From Smittium mucronatum (taxonomy: Eukaryota; Kickxellomycota; Harpellomycetes; Harpellales; Legeriomycetaceae), in NCBI GenBank assembly GCA_001953115.1, contig LSSL01001024.1:25971-89970 (forward strand): a stretch of DNA of 64,000 nucleotides. Direction: 5' to 3'. Positions 46,301 through 59,395 of the stretch are shown one piece after another; within the stretch, counting starts at the first letter, position 1, and every line of letters begins with the position of its first letter. The notes below the pieces were generated by a model that was not told the origin of the DNA, searched no databases, and was given only the letters and a program-made list of their open reading frames with translations. The position numbers were made by a program, and so were the translations under genes.

Positions 46301-48789
46301 ATAAAAATATTCTTAATAAAAATCCAAACCCCCCAAAAAAAATTGCCAATAAATCAAAAAAAAAATCAAAATAATCGATTACTTTTTATATCATTTATTG
46401 AATACTAAGATGATTTTTTCTCTGAAATTTTTATAGTATAATTTTCTTAGTTTTCATTTCTAGTATAATAATTATAAATTTATTTAAAATCTTTAAATTA
46501 TATTTTATTGTACTTTATGTGATTAAGATTTAATTTTTTTCTCTTAGTATTCGAATATTTATTTAAAGAAATCAAAAAAAATTATGGCATAATAGGCGTT
46601 ATATTATAAAAAATTATATTTAATATATGTGTTAATCCTTTTCAAGACATCTTTATACAAAATTATAATCATAAATATCATAAATATCAATTTAGGGCGG
46701 CTTTAAAGACATTTTATTTCATGTTTTCCAAAATACCAGAAATTAATCGCAAATTGCTTCATTTCGATTCGAATGATTTTTTTAAGAGTCCAAACGTATT
46801 TTTTTTCCAAAACTATTTCATACTTCATGTAACTTGATATAAAAAATTTAAGATACTGTCTTTATTTTTTTCTCCTAATATATAATTTAGTTTTTACCAA
46901 ATGTGGAATCAACAAAAAATCCTAAAATATTCTATAGTATATATGCTTTATGAAATTTTTCTATGGAAGATCTTGAATTTGCGACCTTATTATCCAAAAA
47001 AAAAGTATTGAAAAATTAAAACCCTTTTTAATTACCAAATTTAACCCCAATTTTCGGTCTTCATTTCCTTTTATAATTGCTATATATGTTTCGAGTTGAA
47101 AATATTTGTGTTTAATTACATCTAATTCCGCTGTTATTAAGGTTTATTCCTATTTAAAGGGTTTTGATTTTGGCTTTCATGGAGTTTTGATAAAAAATAA
47201 ATGATTTTAAAATGATTTTTTAGAATTATTTAATAATATGTTGTTTTGAAGCATAAAATAATTCGTGCCGCATAAGACCTATTTTTGTTGTTAGAAAATC
47301 TTAATAATTTTCTGTCCACTATTAGAGTGATTAAAAATTTGCAGCATTTATATATTATTTTTTGTTCCTTAAAAATTATTTGATTTAATATCGACGACAA
47401 TGCTCTCTGTTTTAAAAATCTTCATAAATTTTATAAAATAATTCACCTTATGAGAATTCTATGATTTAGTTAATTTTTTCTCTCATTTTTTAATTCATAC
47501 TGATCTAAATGTGGTATAGAGTAGTATTATTTATTTACTAGTTCATAAAAATCATATATTTTCAAATCTGATTTCCATAATTTTATGCCTTTTTTTTTCA
47601 AAATAATAATTCCAATTTATATATCGATATTTTTGAGGGATAAATCCATGCGCTCTGAAATATGTTTTAACTGCTATTTTTATTTAATTCCTTCCAAAAG
47701 TCTCGATTTTTTTAATTCTTTAAAAAAACATTTCCAATTTAATAGAGGATTTTAATATCGACTCTCTTTTTATCTATTAAATTTTTCTCGGAAGTCAGAC
47801 CAAAAAATCTGATTATTATGTGTATGATAACTGTTTCAAATTTGAGTTTATTTTTAAATTAACGTTTTTTGGTAGCTCATGTTTATATTTTATAAAACCA
47901 AAATAATAATATTTCGACTGAAAAAATTGATAAAGGACACCTATACCTAAATAATTAAACCAAAAATTCTATATTTATATTATTAAATTTTTTAAAAATC
48001 GTGATAACGTCTAAAAAAAATTTGTCAAAATTAGTCTTATTTTGAATTTTTTATCATTTAATATCTCTGTTTTTAGTTTAATTTTAAATTTCTATAGCTC
48101 TATAAAATGCTTATATGTAAAAAAATACGAAAAAAGATGCAAAAAAATAAAAATAAAAAAGCATACGTGTTTTAATAATTTAATTACAGGTTTTTATAAG
48201 ACAGATATTTTAATCCAGAATATCAATTGAAAATTATGTGGGTTACTAAGTATGATTTAATATTCACACATGAATTTTCAAATTTTCAAAAAAAATTCAG
48301 ATTTATATTTTCTACGGCTAAAAACGATTTTTTTTATATTTTCTGACTCTTAAAGGGTGAATTATTTTTACGTGGTTTAGGATAATAAGTATTTTACTTT
48401 TCAAAATAATCTACACAGAGATTTAACTCATAATTATTCTATTATTTGATGTGAGTGCTGGAGACAGCTCTTAGATTTTCAAAAGACATCAATTTCAGTG
48501 AGGTTTATTTTAAAACTGGATTAAAAAACATTTTATCGCATATTAGGGTAGTTTCTGTGAAAAGCTCTAACGTTTGATAGTCAAGAATATATAGGCTTCT
48601 AACAGATATTTTTATGAAAATCAAGACTAATTTACCCAATTTTGTTCAAGAGTCTATTTTTATTAATATAGATGGTTTTAAGATCGTAATTGTAGCTCAA
48701 TAGCCTCAACTGATTATTTTTCATTGAAAAATAGCAATATTACTGAATTTTAATTACTTCAGCTATACACCTACTTGAATTAATTCCAA
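46301..48789. other. AT-rich DNA
   Basis: No gene or repeat recognised. The open frame 48042-48230 is low complexity. Confidence 0.5.
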
Positions 48790-48960
48790 GGGTGTAATTC
48801 GGTTGGCATATTGAACCATTTTCCTGTAGGTACGCAGCAGATATCTCGGCAGAGGAGCATATTTTATTTAGGATAATAGTATTTTCTACATTTTTTTTTT
48901 CATTTTTTTTAATGGAGTTATATAAATTAAAATTTCATTATAGAAAAAAAATCGACCATT
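48790..48960 (+). repeat. Family U repeat, copy 2 (C-terminal part)
   Basis: Reads HIEPFSCRYAADISAEEHIL then FRIIVFSTFFF, in register with IEPLSRRYAASSPAEELIVV of copy 1. At DNA level CTGCGTACCTAC and ATGCTCCTCTGCCGA (on the reverse strand) match 20185-20215. Only this portion is present here. Confidence 0.5.
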
Positions 48961-49605
48961 CGAAAACTCTATTTACTTATGGTTAGACTTATTTTTGATA
49001 ATTATCAAGTTTATTAAATTCTTTATAATAAATTCTTTCATGAGATTTTATTGTCGGTTAACTAAAAAAAATATTGTTTTTCCTTCCTTTAAGGTAAAAA
49101 AAATAGTCAATAAACCTAATAAACGAGCTCTTTTGTATATCTTGCATAAAAAATGACTTTTTAACCGATTTATCAACAAAATATTCTCACTTTTGCATTT
49201 ATCAATGGATTAAAAATAATAAAATATTTATTTGCCCTACAAATTTAAGCATATTTAATAATATTTTTTAAAAAAATAAAGAGATATTTATTCCAAACAT
49301 TTATAAATAAACTTTGGAAAAAATCCTATATCTTATTCGAAAAAATAATATATATATTAAGAAGATTACAATTTGTCTTGGATAGATATTTTAAAATTTA
49401 TGATTATATAAAGATTATTTTCTCGGCCATTTTTTTCTCTAAATAACTCATTTGCTAAATATGAATATTTTTTTTCTTGAACAAACCATAAGAAACGGTA
49501 AAAACTTTATGTTTAAGTAAAATTTCAACACTATTAAGACAAGAAATCTCTATTGTGGCTCGAAATTCAAATTAAACAATAAGAATATGCTTTAATTTGG
49601 TGAAG

Positions 49606-49680
49606 AATTTCCGAATTAGGAAAGTATTAAAATTTTAGTAGTTATACTTCCTATATCTAAGAAAAATCCCAATTTTAATG
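49606..49680 (-). repeat. Family C repeat, copy 5
   Basis: ATTTCCGAATTAGGAAAGTA followed by TTTTAGTAGTTATAC matches the reverse complement of the copy at 6052-6120, which has CTACTACTTTCCTAATTTGG. Confidence 0.45.
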
Positions 49681-50059
49681 GATATTTAATCAAAAACGGT
49701 AAAATTATTTCAAAATTATATTTATAGATTTTCCAAACACACATTTAAAAATGATAAGAATAAAAATGTACCAAATGGATAAATAAATCATTCCGCCTCG
49801 CATTCTACGTGATTTTAACAAAAAAGATAATTTAAAATATGAAATTTGTGTCTGGATGGTCATTTTACTCTTAACTAATTAATCCCATCGATATTTTTTT
49901 CATTTTATAGATTATTGAATTCAAACCCTTTTGATATTTTGAGATTCCAGGTTTAACCCAAAAAAAAAATTTTGACCATTTATACTTTTTATTTATAAAA
50001 TAAGTTTCGATATCGATTTTATTAGTTGGATTAAAATCAATATTTATAAAAAATATTAA

Positions 50060-50110
50060 ATATTGGGGATTCTCTTTGAGAGCGGGCACTTCCCGTGTAA
50101 ATCATTCCTA
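50060..50110 (+). repeat. Family C repeat, copy 6
   Basis: GGGGATTCTCTTTGAGAGCG then GGCACTTCCC matches copies 1 and 2, including the GAGCA/GGGCA-CTTCCC block. Confidence 0.55.
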
Positions 50111-50990
50111 CTTTATAAATTTACAAATATGGTTCTAAATTAAAGAATTAAGTTGTTGTGAAGCTCAAATTCTAGGTTATAAAAGTGAGCTTCTTATAGG
50201 ATAAATTTTGGAAATTTATTAGAACTATTATTTTTTTTCTATTTTTATAGGATTTTTGGTGATTATATTTTATTTTAGAAATTTTTTTGTACAGTAGAAA
50301 AAATACTGGAATTGAAAATTATTTCCCATTTAAAAAGCTAGAATCATTTTAAGAAAACCCTCTAGGGTGTCAAAAAATATTTTCTCCTCCCACATTATTC
50401 TTTTTTCATGCTATTTTTATTTTTATTATACAAAATACCCCTGTTTATCTTACTTTTTGGTGAAAACAATGAATCAAAAAACCCATCGTTGTATTAAAGT
50501 CGTTTTTTTTTCCATAGATGATATTACAGATCCAGCGTATAAATAAAATATGTATTAATATTAATTACGTTTTCCGAAAAATAAATCCCCAAGATCAAAT
50601 AAAAATTTATGTTTTATTTTGTTAATTATAAATCAATAAAAAATTGTGTGGATATTTTTTTTTGAGCGAATATAGCTTGATAATACCTTTAATATTAAAT
50701 ATTTTAATAGTAGAAATATATTAAATCTAGTGCTTTTTATATTTTTATGAAGAAAAATAGTTACAAACCCGTCCAATTTTTTTAAGAATCTTTCGATTTC
50801 AGTAGTGAATAATAATTCATATTATAACAGATAAAGATACATAAATCACTTCCATATTATTGGTTAAAAATAAGCCGAATGTTACAAATCCAATTAAATT
50901 TAGTCAATTAAATAAATAGGCCTAGGGTGTGTTACACGCTTAGCGCTGTCCTTAATATCTTCCTCAAAGAAAAACAGGAAATTTGTGTAT

Positions 50991-51035
50991 GACACTTAAT
51001 ATTTCATCTCTCCTGGTATAATATGAATTATTACC
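50991..51035. repeat. DIRS-2 internal complementary region
   Basis: The reverse complement, TAATAATTCATATTATACCA then GGAGAGATGAAATA, matches 50808-50845 (TAATAATTCATATTATAACA then GATAAAGATACATA). Confidence 0.6.
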
Positions 51036-51099
51036 TACTCTAAATAGTTCATTATTGTTAAATATGAAGTTAAAGGTGCAATACTGTATTTTTAATAGC

Positions 51100-51660
51100 C
51101 TTTATACAGTTTTTTTACCTTTTTTTTATAACAATATAACCAGATTGAATTTAATCTTTTCAACTTAAATTCTAATATCAACTATTATGTGTATAGCGCT
51201 TGTTCTTAGGAATCCAGTGATCACTAGAAGCCGGTTTATTTTACAAAGTTTTTTAATTTTAATCTAAACTAAATTATTTCATCAATTTATCAGTTTTATC
51301 ACAGTAAATATACCTATGTGTTCTTATAAAAAGAACTTGTATCGCATTCTTTCAATTTTTTTGTAAATTTTGAAAAAATAGTATTCTTTTAAATTTCATC
51401 AAGATTATTCTCGATATTTAAAATTTCTGATTTAAATATGTTATTTTCCCTATTTTTAGCTTTTTTACACTATATTTCACCTCCAGGCAGTTTATTATAA
51501 GAGATGCAGATATCTTAACTACTACTTTTTTAATTATTCCCAATATAAGAAATTTTGCTAAAATGAACTGAGCTTTATCTGGATCCGGATCTTTATTGCA
51601 ATAACTTTTTTAGAGAGAATTATTTTGATATCGTATGTAATAAGAATTTTTTTTTCGTGA
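51100..51660 (-). pseudogene. DIRS-2 tyrosine recombinase remnant
   Basis: The most telling part is CKINRLLVITGFLRTSAIHI near 51190-51260, equivalent to CCLLATCGLLLL of DIRS-1 and to the LLAxTGFLRxSDIHRI block of DIRS recombinases that precedes the catalytic Arg region. The region is otherwise broken by stops. The C-terminal tyrosine block was not found, so this copy may be truncated. Confidence 0.5.
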
Positions 51661-53860
51661 TGAGAGCTGCTGATTCTAGACGCTATCAAGCCCTAATATT
51701 TTTTTCTGAGAGAGCAGATTTTCTGCTTTTTGGAGCTGGAATTACGACTATATACTGAAGTTTCAGTGAGTGTGCTTTCAATACTTTTAAAAGTTAGCGG
51801 GTACCAAATAACTAATTTACAATACTCTTCACCAGAGCTATCGTATTTTGTTCTTTTTGTACCTTTTTTACCACCTGAGATATTAGATTCCAGGGGGTGA
51901 AGTTACAGCATGGTCTGCTAAAATTTTACCAGATCTAAATTAAATATGTTGGGGAACTTTCCTGTAATCTTGAAGCCAGCTTTATTAACTCTCTTTCTTT
52001 TTGTACAAATGAGAAGATAACATATTCACGTTCTTTCTTCTTTACTTTGTTTTCAAATTCTTTAAATCACCCTGGGGCATATACAATTCTTTTGTAGCAT
52101 CCTTTTTGCTTGGCTAAACCAACTGATTTATTGACTAGGGATAAAGTGTTATATGTATGAATTTTTTTGGCTCCCAATAGGTGTGGCTATATTTTTTTCT
52201 CTATTCAAAATAATTTTGGTAAGTTTTTTCTCCAGAAATTCCTAAATATTGTATTTTTTCTGTATTTTCCTATTAGATCAAGATTTAAATCTTCACGTTT
52301 TTGAATCTGAAATTGTAACCTTATCCAGTAGTTAACTTATAGTAATATTCTTATTTTTATATTTATATTCCAGATTAAGAAATAAATTCTATACCTATTC
52401 CCCATGCAGTGTCTATCGAGTCTGTGAATATTTTAATTTTATGGTTTTCTGACTAGAAAAAGCGCACTTTCAAATATTTCTACTCAAAACTCCAAAATTC
52501 TAAGTTTCGGAAGGCTTTTTTAGTAATTTCTGCATCTGATTTCCATTTTTTTTTAATATATGAGAGACATAGATTTTCGAGCTCCATAATTCAGCATATA
52601 AGTTTTTTTGAGAGAGAGCTACCTAAAATTCTTATTCTTTCCCTATAAAGCTCTCGGATTATCTTAAAATATTTTATCCCGTATTCAGTAGCTTCTGTAC
52701 TCTCTCCCCATTTCTTTGATTTTGGGAGTAGGCAACTTGAGAGTAATATAACTGTTATTTAATCAGACGGCCCTGTAAATGGTTTCTAGGATTGGAATTC
52801 AATCCAAACTCAAATAAATTTGAGTGTATTAGTCGTGATTTTATTGATTGCGTCACATCGATCTTCCCTGTGATTAACTGATCTGCCATAGGTATTTATA
52901 TAGTGATCAATTCTGATTTTTATGATATCTAAAACTCTCGAGGTATATTTTCAAACGTCTTCAGGCTTAATAAAGTTTAAAAAAAGGGCTAAAAACTCGA
53001 ATTTTCATTCTTTACATTGGAATATGAGGTATTTTCTCAATCCCTTGCGATAATAATGTGATTGAGTGCGCCCTGAAATCCCAAATATCTTAGGTAATCT
53101 CTTCTACTGATTACCTTACAGTTCGATTTAAATGTTTAAATTTTCTCTTTAATATGTTGTTTAAACATTCCTAATTACAGAATTAGTCTGAGTACTTTGT
53201 TTTTTTTCGTAATTTCAAAAAAAAATGGATTTAAAATCCTGATTTCTTGATATTTATCTGCTTTATTACTCTATGCTCTTTTATCTTTTCTCTTTCCTAT
53301 AGCAAATTTTTTACTTTTATAATAATTATTTTGAACTTCTTGCTTATTTTTATCTTTTAGCTATGAGAGCGATTCCTTAGATATGGACCCAAAATTTTCA
53401 TCAAAAATTTTGGTTTCATAAAAGCCCAAAACCCCGTCTCGATCTTCATCTGTAAAAAAAGGTGGGGGTTTTAATATTAGCTAAATAAGTTCCGCCTTTG
53501 GAAAAATTTATACCGCTCTATTTCTATTTATTTAACTCTTCCTGCCGATTATATATTGAGTCTGTGTTTTTAAATATTATTCTGAACCCCTTTTCTGCTA
53601 TTTTTATAACCCATTGACTACTCTTCAACTTGGAACAAGTAAAGTTAAACATAGCTAAGCGTACCTGACTGTCGGGGAGTGAAGGCGTTTGTATTCACTA
53701 TAGAGACACACATCTTCACTTTCCCGACTCCTTCTACTAAAATAATACTGATAGCTATCGACTCATACCTTTTTATTTTGTTATTTTGAATATTCGCAGT
53801 TGAATAATAGTGCCGTATTAGTTTTGCCGTTTCGATAATACCAAAAAGCCGCATTTTGCT
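51661..53860 (-). pseudogene. DIRS-2 reverse transcriptase / RNase H region
   Basis: Minus-strand text SQVRLAMFNFTCSKLKSSQW then VIKIAEKGFRIIFKNTDS is the DIRS RT N-terminal block (VGGRLxxFxxxWxxLTxxxW, then GFxIPF). Palm pieces such as KYLIFQCKE and KFEFLALFLNFIKPEDV follow near 52.9-53.0 kb, and the linker before the recombinase is seen near 51.7-51.85 kb (LVPANF; LQKAENLLSQKKILGLDS). The catalytic Asp pair was not located with confidence. Many stops and frame changes. The open frame at 53645-53854 covers part of the N-terminal side only. Confidence 0.6.
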
Positions 53861-53869
53861 GGTATCTCA

Positions 53870-54456
53870 AAAATAATCGGGTTGTTTTTCTTTTTACTGC
53901 CTTTTTTTGGAGATAAGAGTTTTCAGCTCTTCGTGATAAAGGAAAGTTTTGTTTTCATAAGATAAAATATAAACAGTCTTATATGTCAGCTTTGACACTC
54001 TTTTCATTTTTTCTAATCTTGATTGGGTTACGGAAGCAGCGATTTCTGAAAAAATTTCTCTAATTGTACCAGTAAATCTTATATCCGGATTATCAGATAC
54101 TCTATCATTCTGTTTGCTTGTACAATCACTATTTTTATCAAATAAAGAGATGGGTAAAAAAAAATCGACAGAAGTTTGGTTTGATTAGTTTAGAAAACTA
54201 TGTATGAATTTAATTTGACTGATCCTTGGGAAAAAATATATTGCTATCTTGTGTTATTTTTCAGTCAGCGGTTGATAAAGAAGTCTCTTTGCCTGATAGT
54301 AGTGCTTCTATTATTTCAGTGTATACCACTAGTTTCGTAACTGAAATCCTGTTTGAGACGAAAATACCTTTAAGTTCTTCTCTGGGACTCTTATGTTCAA
54401 AAAAGATCATATCTTTCATCTAACTCAATTATTATGTTTAATGTTTCTGGATCCAT
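53870..54456 (-). pseudogene. DIRS-2 gag-like ORF
   Basis: ATG at 54456 opens MDPETLNIIIELDERYDLF and meets a stop, as DIRS-1 gag opens MDQYYMQIIQDLSEKV. Near 53900-54080 the text SDNPDIRFTGTIREIFSEIA, ASVTQSRLEKMKRVSKLT and EELKTLISKKRQ aligns with TMRELLSYLSSKITQSRIN of DIRS-1. In the middle, FFEHKSPREELKGIFVSNR belongs to a shifted frame. Non-functional. Confidence 0.62.
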
Positions 54457-54720
54457 CTTTATATGGAAAAAAATTCTTTAAAAATAATATAATTTATGAT
54501 TTTGAAAGCTTTTGTGTAGTTAGATTTTCTTTTTAAAATAAAAAGGATAATGATAGAACTAAGCGTGTATCACAATCTAGATACCATTATTATTTATTGT
54601 TTTTAGCTTATTTTATTATAATCACTAGCTTTTATTTGCTTCATAATTTTTGATTTATTTCTATCCAATAATATGATAACACTTAATATATTTCCACCTA
54701 TAAGTATAAGTATAATGATT

Positions 54721-56589
54721 ACGATATTAATATCATTTTTTCATAAAAATAAAATTCTGGGATTTATCAGTATTAAAAGCCCAAATAGCTTAAATTCACT
54801 GATTCCAAAGCTTAAAAAAAATAATTAAAATTCTTATTGTATTAAAAACACATAAAAGTCGAGTATTAATTGTAAAATATTATAACTTTATAGTTTTTGA
54901 TATTTTTTTTTGCAAAAAAATGAATATTCTAAATTAGGGCTCGGAATTTTATTCGATTAATCGACTAAATTGGTTTTAATATTTTTAATAGATTTTTTTT
55001 TCTTTAATCGATTAATCTTTTTATTGAGCAGCCTTTTTTAAAAGATAAAAAATTTATTCTCTAAATAGTTTTGACTTTCTTATTTACTATTATCAGTAGG
55101 CTAAAATGAATAACCTTATTTTATGTCGAAAAAATGAGCTCCAAAAAACATAGCTGCATACAGACATTTTTTTAAAATAACCAATAAAAGAGTGAAAAGA
55201 AATTTTACTTCAATAAAGCGCTATTATATACGAAAATAGAGAAATATAGCCAAAATTAGAAAAAAATCACCAAAAAATTTTTTTACCCAATTATCAGACT
55301 TTAAAAAACAAACACATCCAATAAGTGAGTTAAATTATTTTTTTAAATTTATGAAATATTTATAAGACTTTAAAAAACATGTCATTTTTTAATATAATTC
55401 TATAATAAGTCAAAGAAAAAATTTTCAGGTTTCTGTAAAAATAATTGTATATTGATTTAATATGTTAATAAAAATTTTGCAATAATTTTACAAGTCTAGA
55501 AATATATCAGCAAAAGATTCTAATTTATGGAAAAATTCACAAATTTTTTGCTATTATTTCCATTTTAATTTCCAAAGAAACATAAAAAACTTGAAAATGT
55601 TGAATTGGTGCGAGTCTACAGTTTTATAATCACCATATCAGGATATTATAAAAAAACTGTAGCTATTATTGCACTAGATCTTTGGAAGAATATAAATAAC
55701 ACGATATCATGTTGTTTCCTAATCAAAAATAGGATATGCTGGTATGGGTGTTAATTGATTTTAATATGATTTTTTATCTACTAAATATACTGATATTTGT
55801 ATTGATATTGATCCTCAATGAAGGAAATTTTATATTGCTATGACCAATTAAGTCGATAATTAATTTTTTCCTGCAGTTTTTATTTTTTTGATGAGCTTAT
55901 TAGGTAATAATAATACCACTTAAATAAAATAATCAGAATTTTGAAATTTTGAAAATTGATTTTATTGTATAAATATGGCAAATCGTTAAAAAATCTGATA
56001 TATTGGTAGGGTATATGAACATTTTTCTACAGTGGCAATACTTTTTAAAAACCTTTGCGTAATAATCTGGAAATTCGTTTAATAATATTATATTTAAATA
56101 ATAATAAAAATTCGCATAACATTAGCTTTTTTTTTACATCTTTCTCTTAATTTATTGGGTTTCTAATGTAACATTAATTCGAAAAATTCCTGGATTATTT
56201 AAAATGGTTTTAAATCTAATATTCAAACTTATTCCAAGGGCAATGTTTGATTTTTTTATAACTTATATATAATGAAAAGGCTGATTTTAAATAAATTACT
56301 GGATAAAAGAATTTCCAATAGTACACAAGCACCGATTTTCCCATAATTTTTTTTTATAGTAATTTAAGCCATTATTTATTATAAAATTAATAAAGCTAGA
56401 AAAAATTGGTTTCAATCTGGCCTCTAAGCAACCAATAAAGAATGTAAAATGATAGTATTTGCTACTCAAAACTTTATAATAGATAAAAAAAGTACCAATT
56501 CCTCGATATAAATAAAATTTTAAAAGAATGTGATGAGACTTAAGAATCGAATATTTCTATGAAAATAATAATAATTTATATCTCTAAAC
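54721..56589. other. AT-rich DNA
   Basis: No gene or known repeat seen. Two short ATTAATCG/CGATTAAT palindromic words occur near 54955-55015. Confidence 0.5.
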
Positions 56590-57760
56590 CTCGCTCAAAA
56601 TCTTGTCCCTATTATGTGAAAGATATGGTTAAGAGTGAAATTACTAATTATAACGAACACTATTTCAACCCTTATCAGATAAAAATCAAGCTTGAATACG
56701 AAGAACTTTACTTATATATTAAAAAAAAAAATTTGTAAGAAACAAAAATTCAATGTGTTAAAATTAATTTAACGATACAACCCAGCTATAAAAAAGCTAT
56801 ATTTTTAGAATAAATATCACAGTAAAAAATGTTTAGTGAATTTATCCAGATTCTAGGTATACTCCTGATATGTAAATTTTATCATAAAATCTAGAAAAAC
56901 GATTCATAGGTTTTCATTTGCTATAAAATTGCACTTTGATATTACTAGTAAACTTTTTTATGGGATTTGGAGGGTGTATCCAGTGATTTTATTTGGTGTG
57001 ACTGGAAAAAACCAATCATTCTCTCCTATATCTATTACTGCAGTTAGCAGAGATGATAAAAAAGATTATTAATGAGTTTTCAAATTAATAATGGATGATT
57101 CTATAAGATTTAATCTTAGTCTATTGTTTAAAACCCTGTTAGCATATTCTTCCCCTCAAATAACTAAGGCTTTAATATTCTTCCCACGGATGATAAAAAG
57201 AACCAACTTTTGGCTCCATGTATCCAAAAATATTAAACATTTCGTTCAGAAAAACAGTAAAAATATGACGGAAATTTTTTATGGAGATATATGTAAAATT
57301 CAGTTATTATAAACCACTAACTTTTTGTATAAAAATGGAAGATTTTTATATTCTTCTCAGAGTTAATCGGAAGTATACAAAAAAACCATTTCGAAAATAA
57401 TCGAAATTGGTTTGGAGGCTCGTGTATTTTTCGTCCATCAATGAATAACTCTATTGAGAGATTTAATTTTAAAATTAAAGAAAAAAATTCCAGAAAAAAA
57501 ATTAACAACACAATAGATCCCCTTTATCTATCTAAAGGAATGACATTGGATTCTGCAAGCTTCTAATCTCCAGCTTCTGTTGATATAGAATACATAAAAA
57601 TAGTTGGCTCAATGGAAAAAGAATTATATTATAAATCTTTGAAAGAAAATCCCTAAGAAATAATTTTTTGTACATCGAAAATTTCATTGGGCTCACAAAA
57701 GATGATTAACATATCTTACGAACTTTTAACATTGTATTTTGAAAGCTTTGATTTTATGAT
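56590..57760 (+). pseudogene. MULE transposase remnant (MULE-2)
   Basis: From about 56900 one frame gives SRKTIHRFSFAIKLHFDITS then KLFYGIWRVYPVILFGVTGK and SFSPISITAVSRDDKKDY, with a TAATGA in the middle. It continues in the same frame through SSPQITKALIFFPRMIKRTN and FWLHVSKNIKHFVQK to 57312. This is the MULE core: D of LHFDITSKL, then the GYPVIVVG block, then the WxHVxKNI block. In another frame, PSMNNSIERFNFKIKEKNSR (57436-57495) and GSMEKELYYKSLKENP follow. It is the same family as MULE-1 and better conserved. The N-terminal boundary is approximate and no TIRs were identified. Confidence 0.72.
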
Positions 57761-59393
57761 GAAATTTTTCGAAATTAACACTTTTTTTATTCATTAAAAA
57801 ATATATCTAATTGTAAGGATGCATATTGCTCATGTATAAATTTTCTAATGTCTAAGAGGTTAAATAATATATAATAGTTTCTCTCAAAGATTAACAGGAC
57901 TGATGTACTAAGAATAACATCACTTTCAAAGAAAAGATTAGCCGAAAGAAAAAATATAATAAAAAAGAAGTAATGCTTGAAAAATCATATTTTTAAATGT
58001 TTAAATTTTCATTAAAAGTTTAGAAATAAATTCAAATTCTTGAATTTGAGCATTATCTATCAACAAATAAGATATTTATTAGATTAAATGGGGTTAAAAT
58101 ATAAGCGAAAATATTTACGTAAATTTTTATTGAGATTTGTGAAGATACATAATCTATTGATAGCACAAGGGATGGGATTTCCGCACTAACAATAAATGTC
58201 AGGTTGTTTAGAAATTCACTATTTGTATACTTTAAACTATATATTATTCCGGAATCGTGATCTTTTTACATTTACGTAATTCTTCATTGCTCTTCTTAAA
58301 GCTGAATTGTGTGCTATGAGCACATAAAGACCTTTGAATGTAATATTCATCAGCCTACGGATAAGGAAAAAATGAGTTTCTCCGTCGATTAAATCTTTTA
58401 AATAGCATAATTTTATATTTTTAAAGTAAATTTATCTAAAAAATAACAATGAAAAAAGAAAAAAATAAAGCTTAAATGTCACATGATAATTTCAAATAAT
58501 TGTAAGATGACTGGTAACTTAGAACTAATTGGGAGATTAAAAGATCCAAAAAAAATTAAAGAAAAGTAAAGGCCATGAAAATAAAGGAAGTTTAGTCTAT
58601 ATTACTATATACTTTTTTCTGTTTATCAATGTTTGAATAAATTGTTTTCTAAAAGTGATAGAATTTAGAATTATTATTTAACCCCCCCCCCTCCAAACGC
58701 TTTAGATTACATTCACACTATTATAGTTAGTTTTAATGTAAATCTTTTAGAAAAAAATTTCATATTATAATTCAGAGGAAATTTGAAACTGCTGGATTTT
58801 TGCAGAAATTGCATGAGTTTTAATAAATTCATCAAATTTCAATTCAATTAATTTGATTTTTATAACCCAAAAAGTGAAATTTTACCTTCTCTTTTTTTTA
58901 TGAATAGTTATGTGAGGTTTTTTCTTTAAAAAAATCTTATTATTCAATATCAATCTTATTAAGAAGCCCCATCAAGTAATAATTATATTTTTAATTTTCT
59001 TTTTCGTTTTCTTTTATCTAATTTTCATTTCTATTTTAAGAAATCAAAAATGTTTAATTTTTCAGTTTAATAAAATAATCTGATTAATATTGGAATTTTT
59101 TTGCTATAATCAAAGTTGGATAAATAGGAGATTTTTTCCGACATAAGGTCTTTTTTACTTTGTAAACTATTTTCATTAGTAAAATCTAATCATTTCCTTA
59201 CAAATAGAAATCAAGAAAACTGTGAATCTAATAAATTTATAATAAAATATCTCTTCTGAGATTCTAACTACGCATATTTAATTAAATTTTTTCTTAAGCA
59301 TAGAGAAATGTTTTAAGGACAGATAATAACTTTTATTTTAATATTAAAGCTCTCCCTATAAAAGAGAATTCATAAATATTATATTTATTAAAT
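57761..59393. other. AT-rich DNA with C homopolymer
   Basis: No gene. A run of about ten C lies at 58682-58691, unusual in this composition. Confidence 0.5.
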
Positions 59394-59395
59394 TA

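Larger units (their letters stand above)
48961..50806. other. AT-rich DNA with family C copies
   Basis: No gene. Family C copies at 49606-49680 and 50060-50110 are listed separately. The open frame 49871-50089 (minus) crosses the second of these and is not a gene. Confidence 0.5.
50807..54720 (-). mobile_element. DIRS-type retroelement DIRS-2 (decayed)
   Basis: On the minus strand: gag-like start at 54456, RT block, linker and tyrosine recombinase start, running down to about 51.1 kb. An inverted repeat pairs 50828-50880 (CATATTATTGGTTAAAAATA) with about 54650-54700 (TATTTCTATCCAATAATATG). A segment at 50991-51035 (GGTATAATATGAATTATTAC) is complementary to the left edge at 50807-50850, as expected of a DIRS internal complementary region. 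It is a different subfamily from DIRS-1, with only moderate protein similarity. The region is GC-richer than its flanks. Confidence 0.72.
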
